Positions 1-8,484 of a DNA stretch of 45,252 nt are shown in pieces. The stretch spans positions 1 to 45,252 of the forward strand of contig CAMASI010000029.1 in NCBI GenBank assembly GCA_945861065.1, given 5' to 3'. Source of the stretch: Klebsiella pneumoniae (lineage in GTDB: Bacteria; Myxococcota_A; UBA796; GCA-2862545). The notes under the pieces are model-generated. The model searched no databases. It was not told the DNA's origin and worked only from the letters and a program-made list of their open reading frames with translations. A program made the translations under genes and the position numbers. Every line of letters begins with the position of its first letter. Position 1 is the stretch's first letter.

Positions 1-16
1 CCCGATCCCGATCCCC

Positions 17-292
17 CTCCCGACCCGAGGCAGCGATGCCGTTCGACCATGAGAAGCTCGATGTGTACGCCGTCGCCATGGACTTCCTGGTACTCGCCAA
101 CGGCGTCGTTGAGCGGTTGACTGCGCGGCGATCCTCGACGTGTGCCGTCGCCTCAACCTCGTCGAGGACGCAACGCATCGGTCCGGTAAGGAGCGGCTCG
201 ATGGCGTCGTGGCGATGCTCGTAGCCTTGGCGAAGAAGCTCCAGAATGATCGCTGACGCTTCCAGGGGCGACGCCGGGAGCGGGGTCGGGAG
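17..292. repeat. Inverted GC-rich repeat arms flanking the four-helix-bundle remnant
   Basis: A 10-base arm CTCCCGACCC at 17-26 is matched by its reverse complement GGGTCGGGAG at 283-292. Both lie in simple-sequence-like tracts (CCCGATCCCGATCCC on the left, GGGAGCGGGGTCGGGAGCGGG on the right). The arms bracket the four-helix-bundle pseudogene at 36-256. Such genes often sit between short GC-rich repeats in myxobacterial-type genomes, so the whole block may be one dispersed element. The low complexity of the arms means chance pairing is possible. Confidence 0.4.
36..256 (+). pseudogene. Four-helix-bundle protein (23S rRNA intervening-sequence family), internally deleted remnant
   Basis: The reading from ATG 36 starts MPFDHEKLDVYAVAMDF, the typical N-terminus of the four-helix-bundle family (usually about 120 residues). 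After about 28 residues the frame loses similarity. From about 119 a second frame reads CAAILDVCRRLNLVEDA and continues to VAMLVALAKKL before a TGA at 254-256, matching the C-terminal helices of the same family. About 45 central residues and the frame are therefore missing, which points to a single internal deletion near 115-120. The function of the intact family is not well known. The gene sits alone between GC-rich repeat arms and downstream of the end of a cell-wall hydrolase gene on the other strand. Confidence 0.75.
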
Positions 293-362
293 CGGGCCGG
301 GCCCGGCTTGTGGGGATCGCGCCCCCTGACGGCTGACCGCTCCGACTGCGTTTGTTTTTGGC

Positions 363-1550
363 CTAGTCGCCGTAGATCAACACCTCTGACCGTCGTTGCA
401 AGAAGGAGAGCCTTTCGGGCTCCCACGCGGCCAACAACTCCCGTAAATCGCCGTCGTGCTCCACGACGTGACGAAACTCGGCGGACCCCGTCAGAAGGTC
501 GATTGCGGGCGGATCCGCCACAAATTCATAAGGTGCTACGCGCCAACGGAACCGGGCAGGATCGGCGTCATGCAGCGCTTTCGTAACGACCATTCCCAGG
601 AGCAAACTGTGCATTCGTTTCCGGTCGGTCACATGAACTTCGACGCCTGTGCAAGGAACGCCTCGGTGTTTTTGGAACCCAGGAATAAAGGCCGCAGGTC
701 GAAACGCCACACCCTGCAGGCCTGCCTTCTTGGCCTCGTGCTCGCAACAGGCGACCGCCCGATTGGGGTCGAGACCGGGTCCCCCGACGAGATGAAATGG
801 CCGGGTCGTGCCTCGCCCCTCGGACAATTCGGTGGCCTCGATCAGGCAGGTTCCCGGGTACACGGTGGCTGCGTCTACCGTGGGCATATTGGGCGAGGGG
901 TATACCCACGGCAAACCCGTGTCTTCAAACCACATGTCCCGTCGCCACCCCTCGCAGGGCACCACATCGACGTCGCAAACGACGCCACAATGACGGACAA
1001 AATACAAGGCCAGCTCCCCCACGGTCATCCCGTGACGAACTGGGATGGGAAATGCGCCGACAAAACTCTCGAAACCCTGTCGGACGACGTTTCCCTCCAC
1101 ACTCACACCGCCTATCGGATTTGGGCGGTCCAAAACGACGACGCGCACGCCGAGTGGCCCAGCTACCTGCATCACGAAGCCAAGCGTCGCCTGAAACGTA
1201 TAATATCGCGCGCCAATATCCTGAATGTCAAACAAAACTACGTCGAGGTCTGCCAGCCACGCCTTGCGCGGGTGCAAACTTCCCACGTCCGTTCCGTACA
1301 AGCTCACAACAGGCAGGCCCGAAACCGGGTCTCGCACCTCATCGATCGTGATCATGTCCTGCGCCGTGGCCCGCACGCCGTGTTCGGGGCCGAACAGCCG
1401 AATGAGGTCGACGCCGGCCGCCACAAGTCGATCGATGGCGTGTCGCAGGTCCCGGTCCACGGCGGTGTGGTTGCACACGAGGCCGACTCGTTTGCCCAAT
1501 AATGACGAAACGTCGTCCAGCATCACCTCTAAGCCCACACGCACCGCCAT
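363..1550 (-). CDS. namZ: NamZ/DUF1343 family exo-beta-N-acetylmuramidase-like protein
   Basis: A 395-residue protein matching the DUF1343 family along its length. Motifs seen include FGPEHGVR, VVFDIQDIGARYYTF, VLDRPNPIGG, FPIPVRHGMTVGEL, PSPNMPTVDAA and ATELSEGRGTTRPF. Characterised members (NamZ) remove terminal MurNAc from peptidoglycan fragments, so a role in wall turnover or recycling is likely. I chose ATG 1550 (MAVRVGLEVML) because GAGGA lies 5-7 nt upstream; an ATG nine codons earlier would add a basic MVTRRKRNG tail with no better ribosome site. No signal peptide is visible, so the copy is either cytoplasmic or exported by other means. It stands alone; the next gene runs the opposite way. 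Confidence 0.85.
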   Translation of the reverse strand: MAVRVGLEVMLDDVSSLLGKRVGLVCNHTAVDRDLRHAIDRLVAAGVDLIRLFGPEHGVRATAQDMITIDEVRDPVSGLPVVSLYGTDVGSLHPRKAWLADLDVVLFDIQDIGARYYTFQATLGFVMQVAGPLGVRVVVLDRPNPIGGVSVEGNVVRQGFESFVGAFPIPVRHGMTVGELALYFVRHCGVVCDVDVVPCEGWRRDMWFEDTGLPWVYPSPNMPTVDAATVYPGTCLIEATELSEGRGTTRPFHLVGGPGLDPNRAVACCEHEAKKAGLQGVAFRPAAFIPGFQKHRGVPCTGVEVHVTDRKRMHSLLLGMVVTKALHDADPARFRWRVAPYEFVADPPAIDLLTGSAEFRHVVEHDGDLRELLAAWEPERLSFLQRRSEVLIYGD

Positions 1551-1724
1551 TCCGTTCCTCTTGCGACGCGTGACCATGCCACGTCAGCACGTCCACGTCC
1601 ACGTCCACGCCAACTGAGGGCCTATCGAAGCGCGCCGACGGTCAATTCCTCGTCAGGCGCGGATCGGTGCGCACAGCAGGGTGGATTTTGTGGTAGATTT
1701 CGGTCTCACTCTGAGAGGTCGTCT

Positions 1725-2510
1725 ATGCTCATTCTGTCCGTCCTTGCCACCCAAGCCTTCGCCGTCGACTTGACTGTCGCCGGTGGATGTCCCGGTAAAA
1801 CCCAAATCGCGATCACCGCCGCGACGCCGTCTAGCTCCGTCCGGGTGCTTTCCGGCACCGGCCCGGGTGCGGACGCCATCGTGATCGATGGTTGTTCCGT
1901 CACGACCGGCTTGGCCGGCGCTACGGCTCGCGCGCTCACAACCGCCAACGCAGGCGGTGCTAAGACGCTGTGGCCCAATGTGGGCGCCGGCGCATGTGGC
2001 ATGTCTGTCCAGGTCCTCGATGTCGCCACCTGCACCCTTAGCGGCGTGGACCAGATCGCGCTGCAAGGACACGCAGAGGGTCCTGACTTCACCGGCGACG
2101 GCTGGGTCCAGTGCAATGGCTACTACGACACAGCGGCCGGCTCTGAGATCCCGACTGCTTGGGCCCCCGATTGCCAAGGCGGCGCGGACAATCAGATCCG
2201 TATGGCCTGTGGCAAGGACGTAGCCTCGTATCGGTTCATCGACGTGAACAAGAACCCCTTCCGCGATGGCCTCGTGGCGTACCCAGAGGTTGGCATCATC
2301 TACAACTCGAACTTCGCGCTCGATGCCAACCACATCTACGCGACGGGCAATGACCCTGACATCGCCGTCAGCTGGTGGCAGAACGGCAACGGCTGCAGCG
2401 AATCCAGCGCGAGCGTCACCATGAACAATGGCTGCACATGGGAGGCCTCCAACTGCTTCGGGCAGAACCTCACGGCTGACCGTTACCTGTGGTTGTACAC
2501 CAAGCCCTAG
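1725..2510 (+). CDS. Secreted cysteine-rich protein of unknown function
   Basis: A 261-residue protein that I do not recognise. It begins with a short hydrophobic signal peptide (MLILSVLATQAFA, cleavage likely before VDLTV), so the mature protein should be exported. The mature part has ten cysteines (in GGCPG, DGCSV, GACGM, ATCTL, VQCNG, PDCQG, MACGK, NGCSE, NGCTW and SNCFG), enough for five disulfides, and is rich in Gly, Asn, Thr and aromatic residues, as in extracellular beta-rich domains. GAGAGG lies 7 nt before the ATG. The gene is alone: divergent from the NamZ-like gene and tail-to-tail with the class IV aminotransferase, whose stop is 11 nt away. Confidence 0.7.
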   Translation: MLILSVLATQAFAVDLTVAGGCPGKTQIAITAATPSSSVRVLSGTGPGADAIVIDGCSVTTGLAGATARALTTANAGGAKTLWPNVGAGACGMSVQVLDVATCTLSGVDQIALQGHAEGPDFTGDGWVQCNGYYDTAAGSEIPTAWAPDCQGGADNQIRMACGKDVASYRFIDVNKNPFRDGLVAYPEVGIIYNSNFALDANHIYATGNDPDIAVSWWQNGNGCSESSASVTMNNGCTWEASNCFGQNLTADRYLWLYTKP

Positions 2511-2521
2511 CTAAGGCCTAG

Positions 2522-3283
2522 TCAAGCGAGAGAAGCGTGCAGGGCGGCTCCAATAGGGTCCGCTCCTGTAAGCTGTTCTCCATCCAGCTCCGCGACCCGG
2601 GCCAATCCCCGGGTCACGGATGCGATGTAGAGAGTGTCCCAAGGGCCACGCGCGGACGGTCCTTGGCGGTGAACGGGCACGCCGAGCTGAGTTGCGTGTC
2701 GTTCGAGAGACGCGACGGTCGTAGAAGGCAACACGCCTCCGTCCCACGCGGCGGTCCACAATGCGCCATCTACGACCGCCACGATCGCCGCCGTCATCCC
2801 TTCGGTGAATCGTCCGTGACCGTCAACGCGGAGGATTTCGTCGACACCTGAGCGGCGTAGGGCAACCGCCCATCCAGCGCGGCTCCCGTGTTTCGCAGCG
2901 CCCGACAACCAAGGATCGTGGCCATGCAGGCCACGCACGGCGCGAACGGGCGCTCCCCACCTCGCGACGTCGAAGGGTTCCGCGGAAACGATTCGATTCC
3001 CACCGGCGGTCACCGTCAGCCGCACACGAAGGTCCGTGAGCCCGGACTCACGGATCGTGTGAGTCAGATCCTCACAGAGCACAGCGGCATCGGGTAGGAC
3101 AATGTCGAGCGCCTCACAAGAGGCCTTGAGACGCTCCATGTGTGCGTCCAGGTCCACCGGTTGACCGTGGCGCACGCGCATGGACTCAAAGGCAGTCCAC
3201 CCGAGCGTGAGGCCAGGGTCATTGGCAGGGATCGCGGGCTCGTCCGCACCCACCACCCGCCCATTGACCCGCATCCACGTCAT
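2522..3283 (-). CDS. Class IV PLP aminotransferase (branched-chain aminotransferase / aminodeoxychorismate lyase type)
   Basis: A 253-residue fold-type IV PLP enzyme. The N-terminus MRVNGRVV...ANDPGLTLGWTAFESMRV matches the usual start of the family, followed by the DLDAHMERLKAS helix. The PLP lysine is probably Lys131 in SGAAKHGSRAG; the downstream DEILRVDGHGRFTEG and VLPSTTVASLE segments match the PLP-phosphate and substrate regions. The family includes BCAT, D-amino-acid transaminase and 4-amino-4-deoxychorismate lyase (PabC). The short length and poorly conserved Glu-Asn pair after the lysine leave the substrate open. A folP gene lies elsewhere in this window but is not adjacent. The start could also be Met4. 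It is divergent from the class III aminotransferase across about 80 nt. Confidence 0.75.
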   Translation of the reverse strand: MTWMRVNGRVVGADEPAIPANDPGLTLGWTAFESMRVRHGQPVDLDAHMERLKASCEALDIVLPDAAVLCEDLTHTIRESGLTDLRVRLTVTAGGNRIVSAEPFDVARWGAPVRAVRGLHGHDPWLSGAAKHGSRAGWAVALRRSGVDEILRVDGHGRFTEGMTAAIVAVVDGALWTAAWDGGVLPSTTVASLERHATQLGVPVHRQGPSARGPWDTLYIASVTRGLARVAELDGEQLTGADPIGAALHASLA

Positions 3284-3362
3284 GTTCAGGGCTCCTGTTC
3301 CGACCTTGACCCGGCGACAGGGCCCGGGCTACGGCCGCCGACCAATCCGATGGAGCCCCCTC

Positions 3363-4679
3363 ATGTCCCGCCGTCCGGTCCTTCGCACCTCGTTGCCAGG
3401 CCCCCGAGCACGGGAGCTGGTGTTGGCCAATGAGGCCGTGGTGTCCACGTCATTCACGCGCGATTACCCGTTGGTGGCCGTGCGTGGTGAAGGGTCGTGG
3501 ATCATCGACCCAGACGGCAACGAGTTCCTCGACATCACGAGTGGGATCGGGGTCACGGCGACGGGTCATTGCCATCCCGCGGTTGTCGCCGCGATTCAAC
3601 GTCAGGCCGCCGATCTTCTCCATATGTCTGGCACCGACTTCTACTACCCAGCCCAAAACGAATTGGCGGTCGCGTTGTGCCAGGTGGCGGCCGTGAAAGG
3701 CGCTGATCAAGGCGTGCGCGTATTCTTCGGCAACTCAGGAACCGAGGGCGTAGAGTGTGCGCTCAAGCTCGCGCGATGGTTCACCAAACGCTCGTATATC
3801 CTGGGATTTCTCGGCAGTTTCCATGGGCGTTCCATGGGCGCGTTGAGCGTCACGTCGTCCAAAGTCCGGCAGCGCGAGCGCTTTGGACCGATGATGCCCG
3901 GTGTCGTTCACGGCCTGTACGCTGACCCCTACCGGATGGGCCCCGACGCCGCAGCGAATGCGCTGGCGCACATTGAAGAGCTCCTGCTGACCATCCTTCC
4001 ACCCGACGAACTGGCGGCCGTGCTCGTCGAACCGATCCAGGGGGAAGGCGGCTACGTCATCCCGCCAGACGAGTTCTTGGTCGGCCTGCGCGCCTTGTGT
4101 GACCGCACGGGCGCGATGCTGATTTTCGACGAGGTGCAGAGCGGCATGGGACGCACCGGAAAGCTGTGGGCCTTCGAGCACACCGCCGTTCGGCCGGACA
4201 TCCTGGTCGCGGCCAAGGGCATCGCGTCAGGCCTACCCCTCTCCGCCACGTTCGCGCGCAACGAGGTGATGTCGTGGCCGCCCGGCGCCCACGCCAATAC
4301 CTTTGGCGGCAACCCGCTGGCCTGTGTCGCAGCCATCGAGACCCTCAAGCTGTTGCAAGCTGAATACATTGCCAACGCCGCGGCGATGGGAGAACACCTT
4401 CTCCGACGCCTTCGCTCCGCCGTCGGTGACCATACCAACGTCGGGGACATTCGCGGTCGCGGATTAATGGTTGGCGTGGAGCTGGTTGCCGATCGACGTA
4501 CCAAAGAGCGTGCGCCAGAACTGCGCAACCGGGTGGTACGGGCCGCATTCGATCGCGGGCTCCTCCTGCTGGGTTGCGGCCGGAATACGATCCGTTTCGC
4601 GCCCAGCCTCGCGGTCAGCGCCGATGAGTTGGACGTGGCAGTGGAGCTGTTTGCCGCCACGCTCGATGCGTGTGCATAA
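3363..4679 (+). CDS. Class III PLP aminotransferase (4-aminobutyrate / omega-amino-acid type)
   Basis: A 438-residue class III transaminase. Visible features: the WIIDPDGNEFLDITSGIG N-terminal motif, FFGNSGTEGVECALKLAR (PLP-phosphate site), SFHGRSMGALSVT, VEPIQGEGGY, IFDEVQSGMGRTG, and the catalytic lysine Lys285 in AAKGIASGLPL. It is closest in pattern to GABA/omega-amino-acid aminotransferases; acetylornithine aminotransferase is an alternative. I chose ATG 3363 because GGAG lies about 8 nt upstream and the conserved protein begins just after it; 61 in-frame residues further upstream look non-coding. It ends 9 nt before a glutaryl-CoA dehydrogenase gene with a strong GGAGAGG site, so the two are probably one operon. 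The pairing fits the last steps of lysine degradation (5-aminovalerate transamination, then glutaryl-CoA oxidation), which is inference. Confidence 0.85.
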   Translation: MSRRPVLRTSLPGPRARELVLANEAVVSTSFTRDYPLVAVRGEGSWIIDPDGNEFLDITSGIGVTATGHCHPAVVAAIQRQAADLLHMSGTDFYYPAQNELAVALCQVAAVKGADQGVRVFFGNSGTEGVECALKLARWFTKRSYILGFLGSFHGRSMGALSVTSSKVRQRERFGPMMPGVVHGLYADPYRMGPDAAANALAHIEELLLTILPPDELAAVLVEPIQGEGGYVIPPDEFLVGLRALCDRTGAMLIFDEVQSGMGRTGKLWAFEHTAVRPDILVAAKGIASGLPLSATFARNEVMSWPPGAHANTFGGNPLACVAAIETLKLLQAEYIANAAAMGEHLLRRLRSAVGDHTNVGDIRGRGLMVGVELVADRRTKERAPELRNRVVRAAFDRGLLLLGCGRNTIRFAPSLAVSADELDVAVELFAATLDACA

Positions 4680-4688
4680 GGAGAGGGC

Positions 4689-5855
4689 ATGGCGACATTC
4701 GAAGGCGTGGACTTCTACGAGCTCGATGACCTGCTGAGCGAAGACGAGCGCATGATCCGCGACGCCGTGCGCCAGTACGTGTCTGACCGCGTCATCCCGA
4801 TCATTGAAGCCCATTATGAAGCGGGCACCTTTCCGGCGCACCTCCCGAAGGAACTAGGTGAACTCGGCGTGTTGGGCGCCAATCTGCACGGGTACGGCTG
4901 CCCCGGACTGTCCAATGTGGCCTACGGACTCATCTGCCAAGAACTCGAGCGCGGCGACAGCGCCGTACGTTCGTTCGCGAGCGTGCAGGGTTCACTCGTG
5001 ATGTTCCCGATTCACGCCTACGCAACAGAAAGCCAAAAGCAGAAATGGCTCCCGCGTCTCGCTTCCGGCGACGCCATCGGCTGTTTCGGCCTGACGGAAC
5101 CCGATTTCGGGAGCAACCCGTCAGGGATGCTCACACGCGCCGAGGACAAAGGTAGCTACTACCTTCTCAACGGCGCCAAGATGTGGATCACCAACGGCAC
5201 GTTGGCAGACGTCGCGGTGGTGTGGGCAAAAATGGACGGCGCGATTCGCGGTTTCATCGTTGAGCGGGGAATGGACGGATTCTCTGCCCCCGAAATGAAG
5301 GGGAAACATAGCCTTCGGGCCAGCGTCACCAGCGAGCTGGTGTTCCAAGACGTGCGCCTTCCGAAAGAAAATATCCTCGGCGACGTGAAAGGCCTCAAGG
5401 GCCCGTTGTCCTGCCTCAACAACGCTCGCTACGGTATCGCCTGGGGTGCACTTGGCGCGGCGATGGCTTGTTTCCAGTCTTCTCGCGACTATAGCGTTTC
5501 TCGGATTCAATTCGATCGGCCGATCGCGAGCTTCCAACTGGTACAAAACAAGCTCGCGTGGATGCTTCGGGAAATCACCAAGGGGCAGTTGTTGGCATGG
5601 CGCGTTGGCCGCTTGAAAGACGAGCACCGCGTCACGCCAGAGCAAATCAGCCTCGCGAAAATGAATAACGTTGATATCGCTCTACAAATCGCGCGCGTTT
5701 CGCGCGATATCCATGGCGCAAACGGCATTCTGAATGAATATTGCATCATGCGACACGCAGCCAACTTGGAGTCCGTGTTCACGTATGAAGGCACGCACGA
5801 CATCCACAACTTGGTGCTCGGAAAGTGGGTCACAGGAATTAGCGCCTTCACTTAG
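4689..5855 (+). CDS. gcdH: Glutaryl-CoA dehydrogenase (acyl-CoA dehydrogenase family)
   Basis: A 388-residue flavoprotein that oxidises and decarboxylates glutaryl-CoA to crotonyl-CoA in lysine/tryptophan breakdown. It carries the acyl-CoA dehydrogenase signatures CFGLTEPDFGSNP and NGAKMWITNG. It also has the glutaryl-CoA branch features LNNARYGIAWGALGAA, IQFDRPIASFQLVQNKLA and AANLESVFTYEGTHDIH. The predicted catalytic base is Glu367 in TYEGTHD. Length matches the family (about 390). The ATG follows TAAGGAGAGGGC, a strong ribosome site. It lies directly after the class III aminotransferase and just before murL, whose start is 6 nt past its stop. Metabolically it belongs with the aminotransferase rather than with murL. 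Confidence 0.92.
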   Translation: MATFEGVDFYELDDLLSEDERMIRDAVRQYVSDRVIPIIEAHYEAGTFPAHLPKELGELGVLGANLHGYGCPGLSNVAYGLICQELERGDSAVRSFASVQGSLVMFPIHAYATESQKQKWLPRLASGDAIGCFGLTEPDFGSNPSGMLTRAEDKGSYYLLNGAKMWITNGTLADVAVVWAKMDGAIRGFIVERGMDGFSAPEMKGKHSLRASVTSELVFQDVRLPKENILGDVKGLKGPLSCLNNARYGIAWGALGAAMACFQSSRDYSVSRIQFDRPIASFQLVQNKLAWMLREITKGQLLAWRVGRLKDEHRVTPEQISLAKMNNVDIALQIARVSRDIHGANGILNEYCIMRHAANLESVFTYEGTHDIHNLVLGKWVTGISAFT

Positions 5856-5861
5856 CCCGGA

Positions 5862-7205
5862 TTGAGCTTGCAGATCCCCGTCCGACATCGTGTGTTCCGT
5901 TTTGGCGCGCGTGGCGTACGGGGCCGAGACTTGTTCTTGCAGTGGCAGCTCACTGGCGGGCCAGAGGCAGACGTATTTCTCGAAGAGTTATTTACCGTTC
6001 CCAACCACCTTTCTGCCCCTGACCCGGATGACCCTTGCATAGCCGCTGCACTGCGAATTCTCCACGGACTGTGCGGCGTCTCCTACTTCAAGACCTGCCT
6101 ACCACCCCAGATTGAGTTTGACGGACTACCCGACGACGAGGCCCTGTTCCTTGAGCGCTGCTATCTTCTAGGGCTTGGCGAATTCTGGTTTCGCAATCAA
6201 ATCGACCCGCACGGCCGTGTGATATTTCCACGCGGGGGGAATTTGCCAGCCCCTGTGGCAGCGCCGCCCCAATCCGATCGATGGTTGCTCCTGGTCGGCG
6301 GCGGCAAGGACAGCGCCGTTTCACGGGAGTTGTTGCGCACCATGAAGGTCCCCGTCGACTTATTCAGCGTTGGCGCGGCCCCCTGGATTCGCCGGCAAGC
6401 CTCCGCGATGGGCGACCGCCACGTCATCGTGTCTAGAAGTATCGACCCCACACTCCTCCGGCTCAACCGCGAAGGGGCTCTGAACGGTCATGTACCTGTG
6501 ACCGCCATCGTGTTGGCGGTGGCGTGGCTCACGGCGCTGCTCGGAAGCTGGCGGGGCGTCATCGCCAGCAACGAGCGGAGTGCAGACGAAGGCAACACGC
6601 AGTGGCGCGGAATGGAGGTCAACCATCAATGGTCTAAGGGGATCGATTTCGAACGACGTTTTCAAGCGCTCACGGTCACACGGGTCCGCGGCGGGCCGAT
6701 CGCATTCAGCCTTCTTCGCCCCCTCTCCGAACTGCGAATCGGCGCAGAATTGGCGAAATATCCGCTATATTTCGAAGCCATCACGTCGTGTAACGCAAAC
6801 TTTCGGGTGGGCGCTGAGGCGGAGGTCGCGCGCTGGTGCGGGACCTGCCCGAAATGCCTGTTTGTCTATCTTGTCGTTGGCCCTCACCTGGACACCTCAA
6901 GTCGGAACCGATTGTTTGGTGCCGACTTCCTCGCGAATCCTGGAAACGCCAAACTCCTGCGTGAGCTGGCGGGAGAAACGAGCGTTAAGCCATTCGAGTG
7001 TGTGGGAACAGCCGAAGAGGTTTCCGCGGCGCTAAGCTTGTGGTCCAACCAGGGGGCGCTTTCGGAAACGCTCCGACCCATTGCCAACGCCCTCTTCGAC
7101 CGGCTACCGCCAGAAACTGCGTGTGCACGCTGCATGGCACCGTCCTGGGAACATGCGTTTCCGCCCGGCTGGGAGGAGCAACTTCGTGCCGCCCTCGTTG
7201 CCTGA
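5862..7205 (+). CDS. murL: MurL: UDP-MurNAc-L-Ala-L-Glu epimerase
   Basis: A 447-residue protein of the MurL type. MurL converts the terminal L-Glu of UDP-MurNAc-L-Ala-L-Glu to D-Glu, using ATP, in the cytoplasmic part of peptidoglycan synthesis. Residues 146-151 (GGGKDS, after WLLLV) form a PP-loop-like ATP site. C326-x2-C329-x2-C332 (RWCGTCPKC) looks like a metal site, and ASNERSADEGN is another family motif. The identification is strengthened by the next gene, a MurD-type ligase overlapping it by 20 nt, which is the arrangement known for murL-murD2 in Xanthomonas. The start is uncertain: TTG 5862 is used here, and TTG 5868 or GTG near 5889 are also possible, none with a clear ribosome site. 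Confidence 0.85.
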   Translation: MSLQIPVRHRVFRFGARGVRGRDLFLQWQLTGGPEADVFLEELFTVPNHLSAPDPDDPCIAAALRILHGLCGVSYFKTCLPPQIEFDGLPDDEALFLERCYLLGLGEFWFRNQIDPHGRVIFPRGGNLPAPVAAPPQSDRWLLLVGGGKDSAVSRELLRTMKVPVDLFSVGAAPWIRRQASAMGDRHVIVSRSIDPTLLRLNREGALNGHVPVTAIVLAVAWLTALLGSWRGVIASNERSADEGNTQWRGMEVNHQWSKGIDFERRFQALTVTRVRGGPIAFSLLRPLSELRIGAELAKYPLYFEAITSCNANFRVGAEAEVARWCGTCPKCLFVYLVVGPHLDTSSRNRLFGADFLANPGNAKLLRELAGETSVKPFECVGTAEEVSAALSLWSNQGALSETLRPIANALFDRLPPETACARCMAPSWEHAFPPGWEEQLRAALVA

Positions 7206-8484
7206 CCGAATCGGACTGCTGGGACTTGGCGTCGAAGGCGAAAGCGTGCTCCGCGCTTTGGCTCGATGGGGCTACCGTAATGACATTGTGGTCATCAGCG
7301 ATCGTCCAGGACCCGCCCGTGACGGCATTCGATGGGCTGACGAAAGGGGCCTGAAATCGATCGACCTGCTGATTCGAAGCCCAGGCTTTGCCCCTCACCA
7401 CCCGGCTCGGCAAGAAGCGGATGCGCTGGGTGTGCCGCAGACCACCGCGACCCGATTGTTTCTCATCGAGGCGAAAAGCGGTTGTATTCACGTCATCGGA
7501 ATTACCGGCTCAAAGGGCAAATCGACGACGACGACGCTCGCGTCTTTGTTTCTTATCGCCGCAGGGAAAACTGCGCCTGCGATAGGCAACATTGGAGCGC
7601 CTGCGTTGGATGCGCTCACGACGTTGCGCGCAGGCGACTTCGCCGTTTTAGAGATGTCGTCGTATCAATGCGCAGATCTCGACACCGGGCCACAGACCGG
7701 CGTGCTGTTGGGGTTATTTCCAGAACATATGGATTGGCACGGGGGCGTAAAGCCCTACTACGAAGCGAAGCTCAGGTTGCTCACGGCACAAGCGGGTAAG
7801 GGTCACGCCGTGGTCGTTGCGTCGTCGGTACCCTACCTCCCGGCGCTGCGGGGAGTGCCAACGGTCGTCCACGACGTCGGAGGACTACACGCGACCGGCG
7901 GTTGGTTCCGCGATGCGGATCGCCGCTTGTGGTCCGACGCGTCGATGCGCCTCCGAGGCCAACACAACCGCGACAATGCGCTTGCGGCGTACGCAGCGAC
8001 GGCTCCGCTCGGTGTGACGCCGTCGATTGCCGAATCCGTGCTTGCGCAGTTTCGGGGGCTTCCGCATCGGCAAGCAGACCTCGGAGACGTCGGTGGAATT
8101 CGATGGGTCGACGACGCGATCAGCACGGCGCCAGAAGCCATCGCCGTGGCCCTCAACGCGCTGGCCGGCGAAGTCGACACGCTCATCTGCGGCGGTCAGG
8201 ACCGCGGCTATGACGTGACGACCGCGATCGAGGCCATCGAACGAAGCGGCGTGCGCAACGTGATTTGCCTGCCGGACACCGGGGCGGCCATCGCGCAAGG
8301 ACTTGCCAACGCCCACGAAGTGGACAGCTTGGCGTTGGCTGTCGAATTGGCCCGGACCCTCACCGCGAAGGGTCGCACGGTGCTGTTCAGCCCCGGCGGC
8401 CCTTCGTACCACCGCTGGAAAAACTTCGAAGCGCGAGGGGCAGAGTTTATTGCGCTGGTCCGAAAAACGGCCGACGCTAACTAA
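7186..8484 (+). CDS. murD2: MurD2: UDP-MurNAc-L-alanine--L-glutamate ligase
   Basis: A 432-residue Mur ligase. It has an N-terminal Rossmann-like part (IGLLGLGVEGESVLRAL), the Mur ATP loop GITGSKGKSTTTT (residues 106-118), VLEMSSYQCADL, GLFPEHMDWHGG and the GQHNRDNALAAYAA region of the MurD/MurF superfamily. Next to MurL this is best read as MurD2, which adds L-Glu instead of the D-Glu added by classic MurD. I chose GTG 7186, inside the end of murL, because GGGAGGAG lies about 8 nt upstream and the conserved sequence starts within 8 residues; an ATG at 7153 would add an unneeded extension. Translation is probably coupled to murL. The 3' end overlaps the end of the convergent PPDK-like gene by 8 nt. 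Confidence 0.83.
   Translation: MPPSLPDRIGLLGLGVEGESVLRALARWGYRNDIVVISDRPGPARDGIRWADERGLKSIDLLIRSPGFAPHHPARQEADALGVPQTTATRLFLIEAKSGCIHVIGITGSKGKSTTTTLASLFLIAAGKTAPAIGNIGAPALDALTTLRAGDFAVLEMSSYQCADLDTGPQTGVLLGLFPEHMDWHGGVKPYYEAKLRLLTAQAGKGHAVVVASSVPYLPALRGVPTVVHDVGGLHATGGWFRDADRRLWSDASMRLRGQHNRDNALAAYAATAPLGVTPSIAESVLAQFRGLPHRQADLGDVGGIRWVDDAISTAPEAIAVALNALAGEVDTLICGGQDRGYDVTTAIEAIERSGVRNVICLPDTGAAIAQGLANAHEVDSLALAVELARTLTAKGRTVLFSPGGPSYHRWKNFEARGAEFIALVRKTADAN

Noticed and set aside
456..1502. Long open frame on the plus strand opposite the NamZ-like gene
   Set aside because: It lacks any recognisable family pattern, while the minus strand carries a complete NamZ/DUF1343 protein; long antisense frames are common in GC-rich DNA.
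1591..1608. Tandem hexamer GTCCAC repeated three times
   Set aside because: Too short to call a repeat element; probably chance in GC-rich DNA near the start of the NamZ-like gene.
3180..3362. N-terminal extension of the class III aminotransferase
   Set aside because: The added residues are Arg/Pro-rich and unlike the family; ATG 3363 has a ribosome site and fits the usual length.
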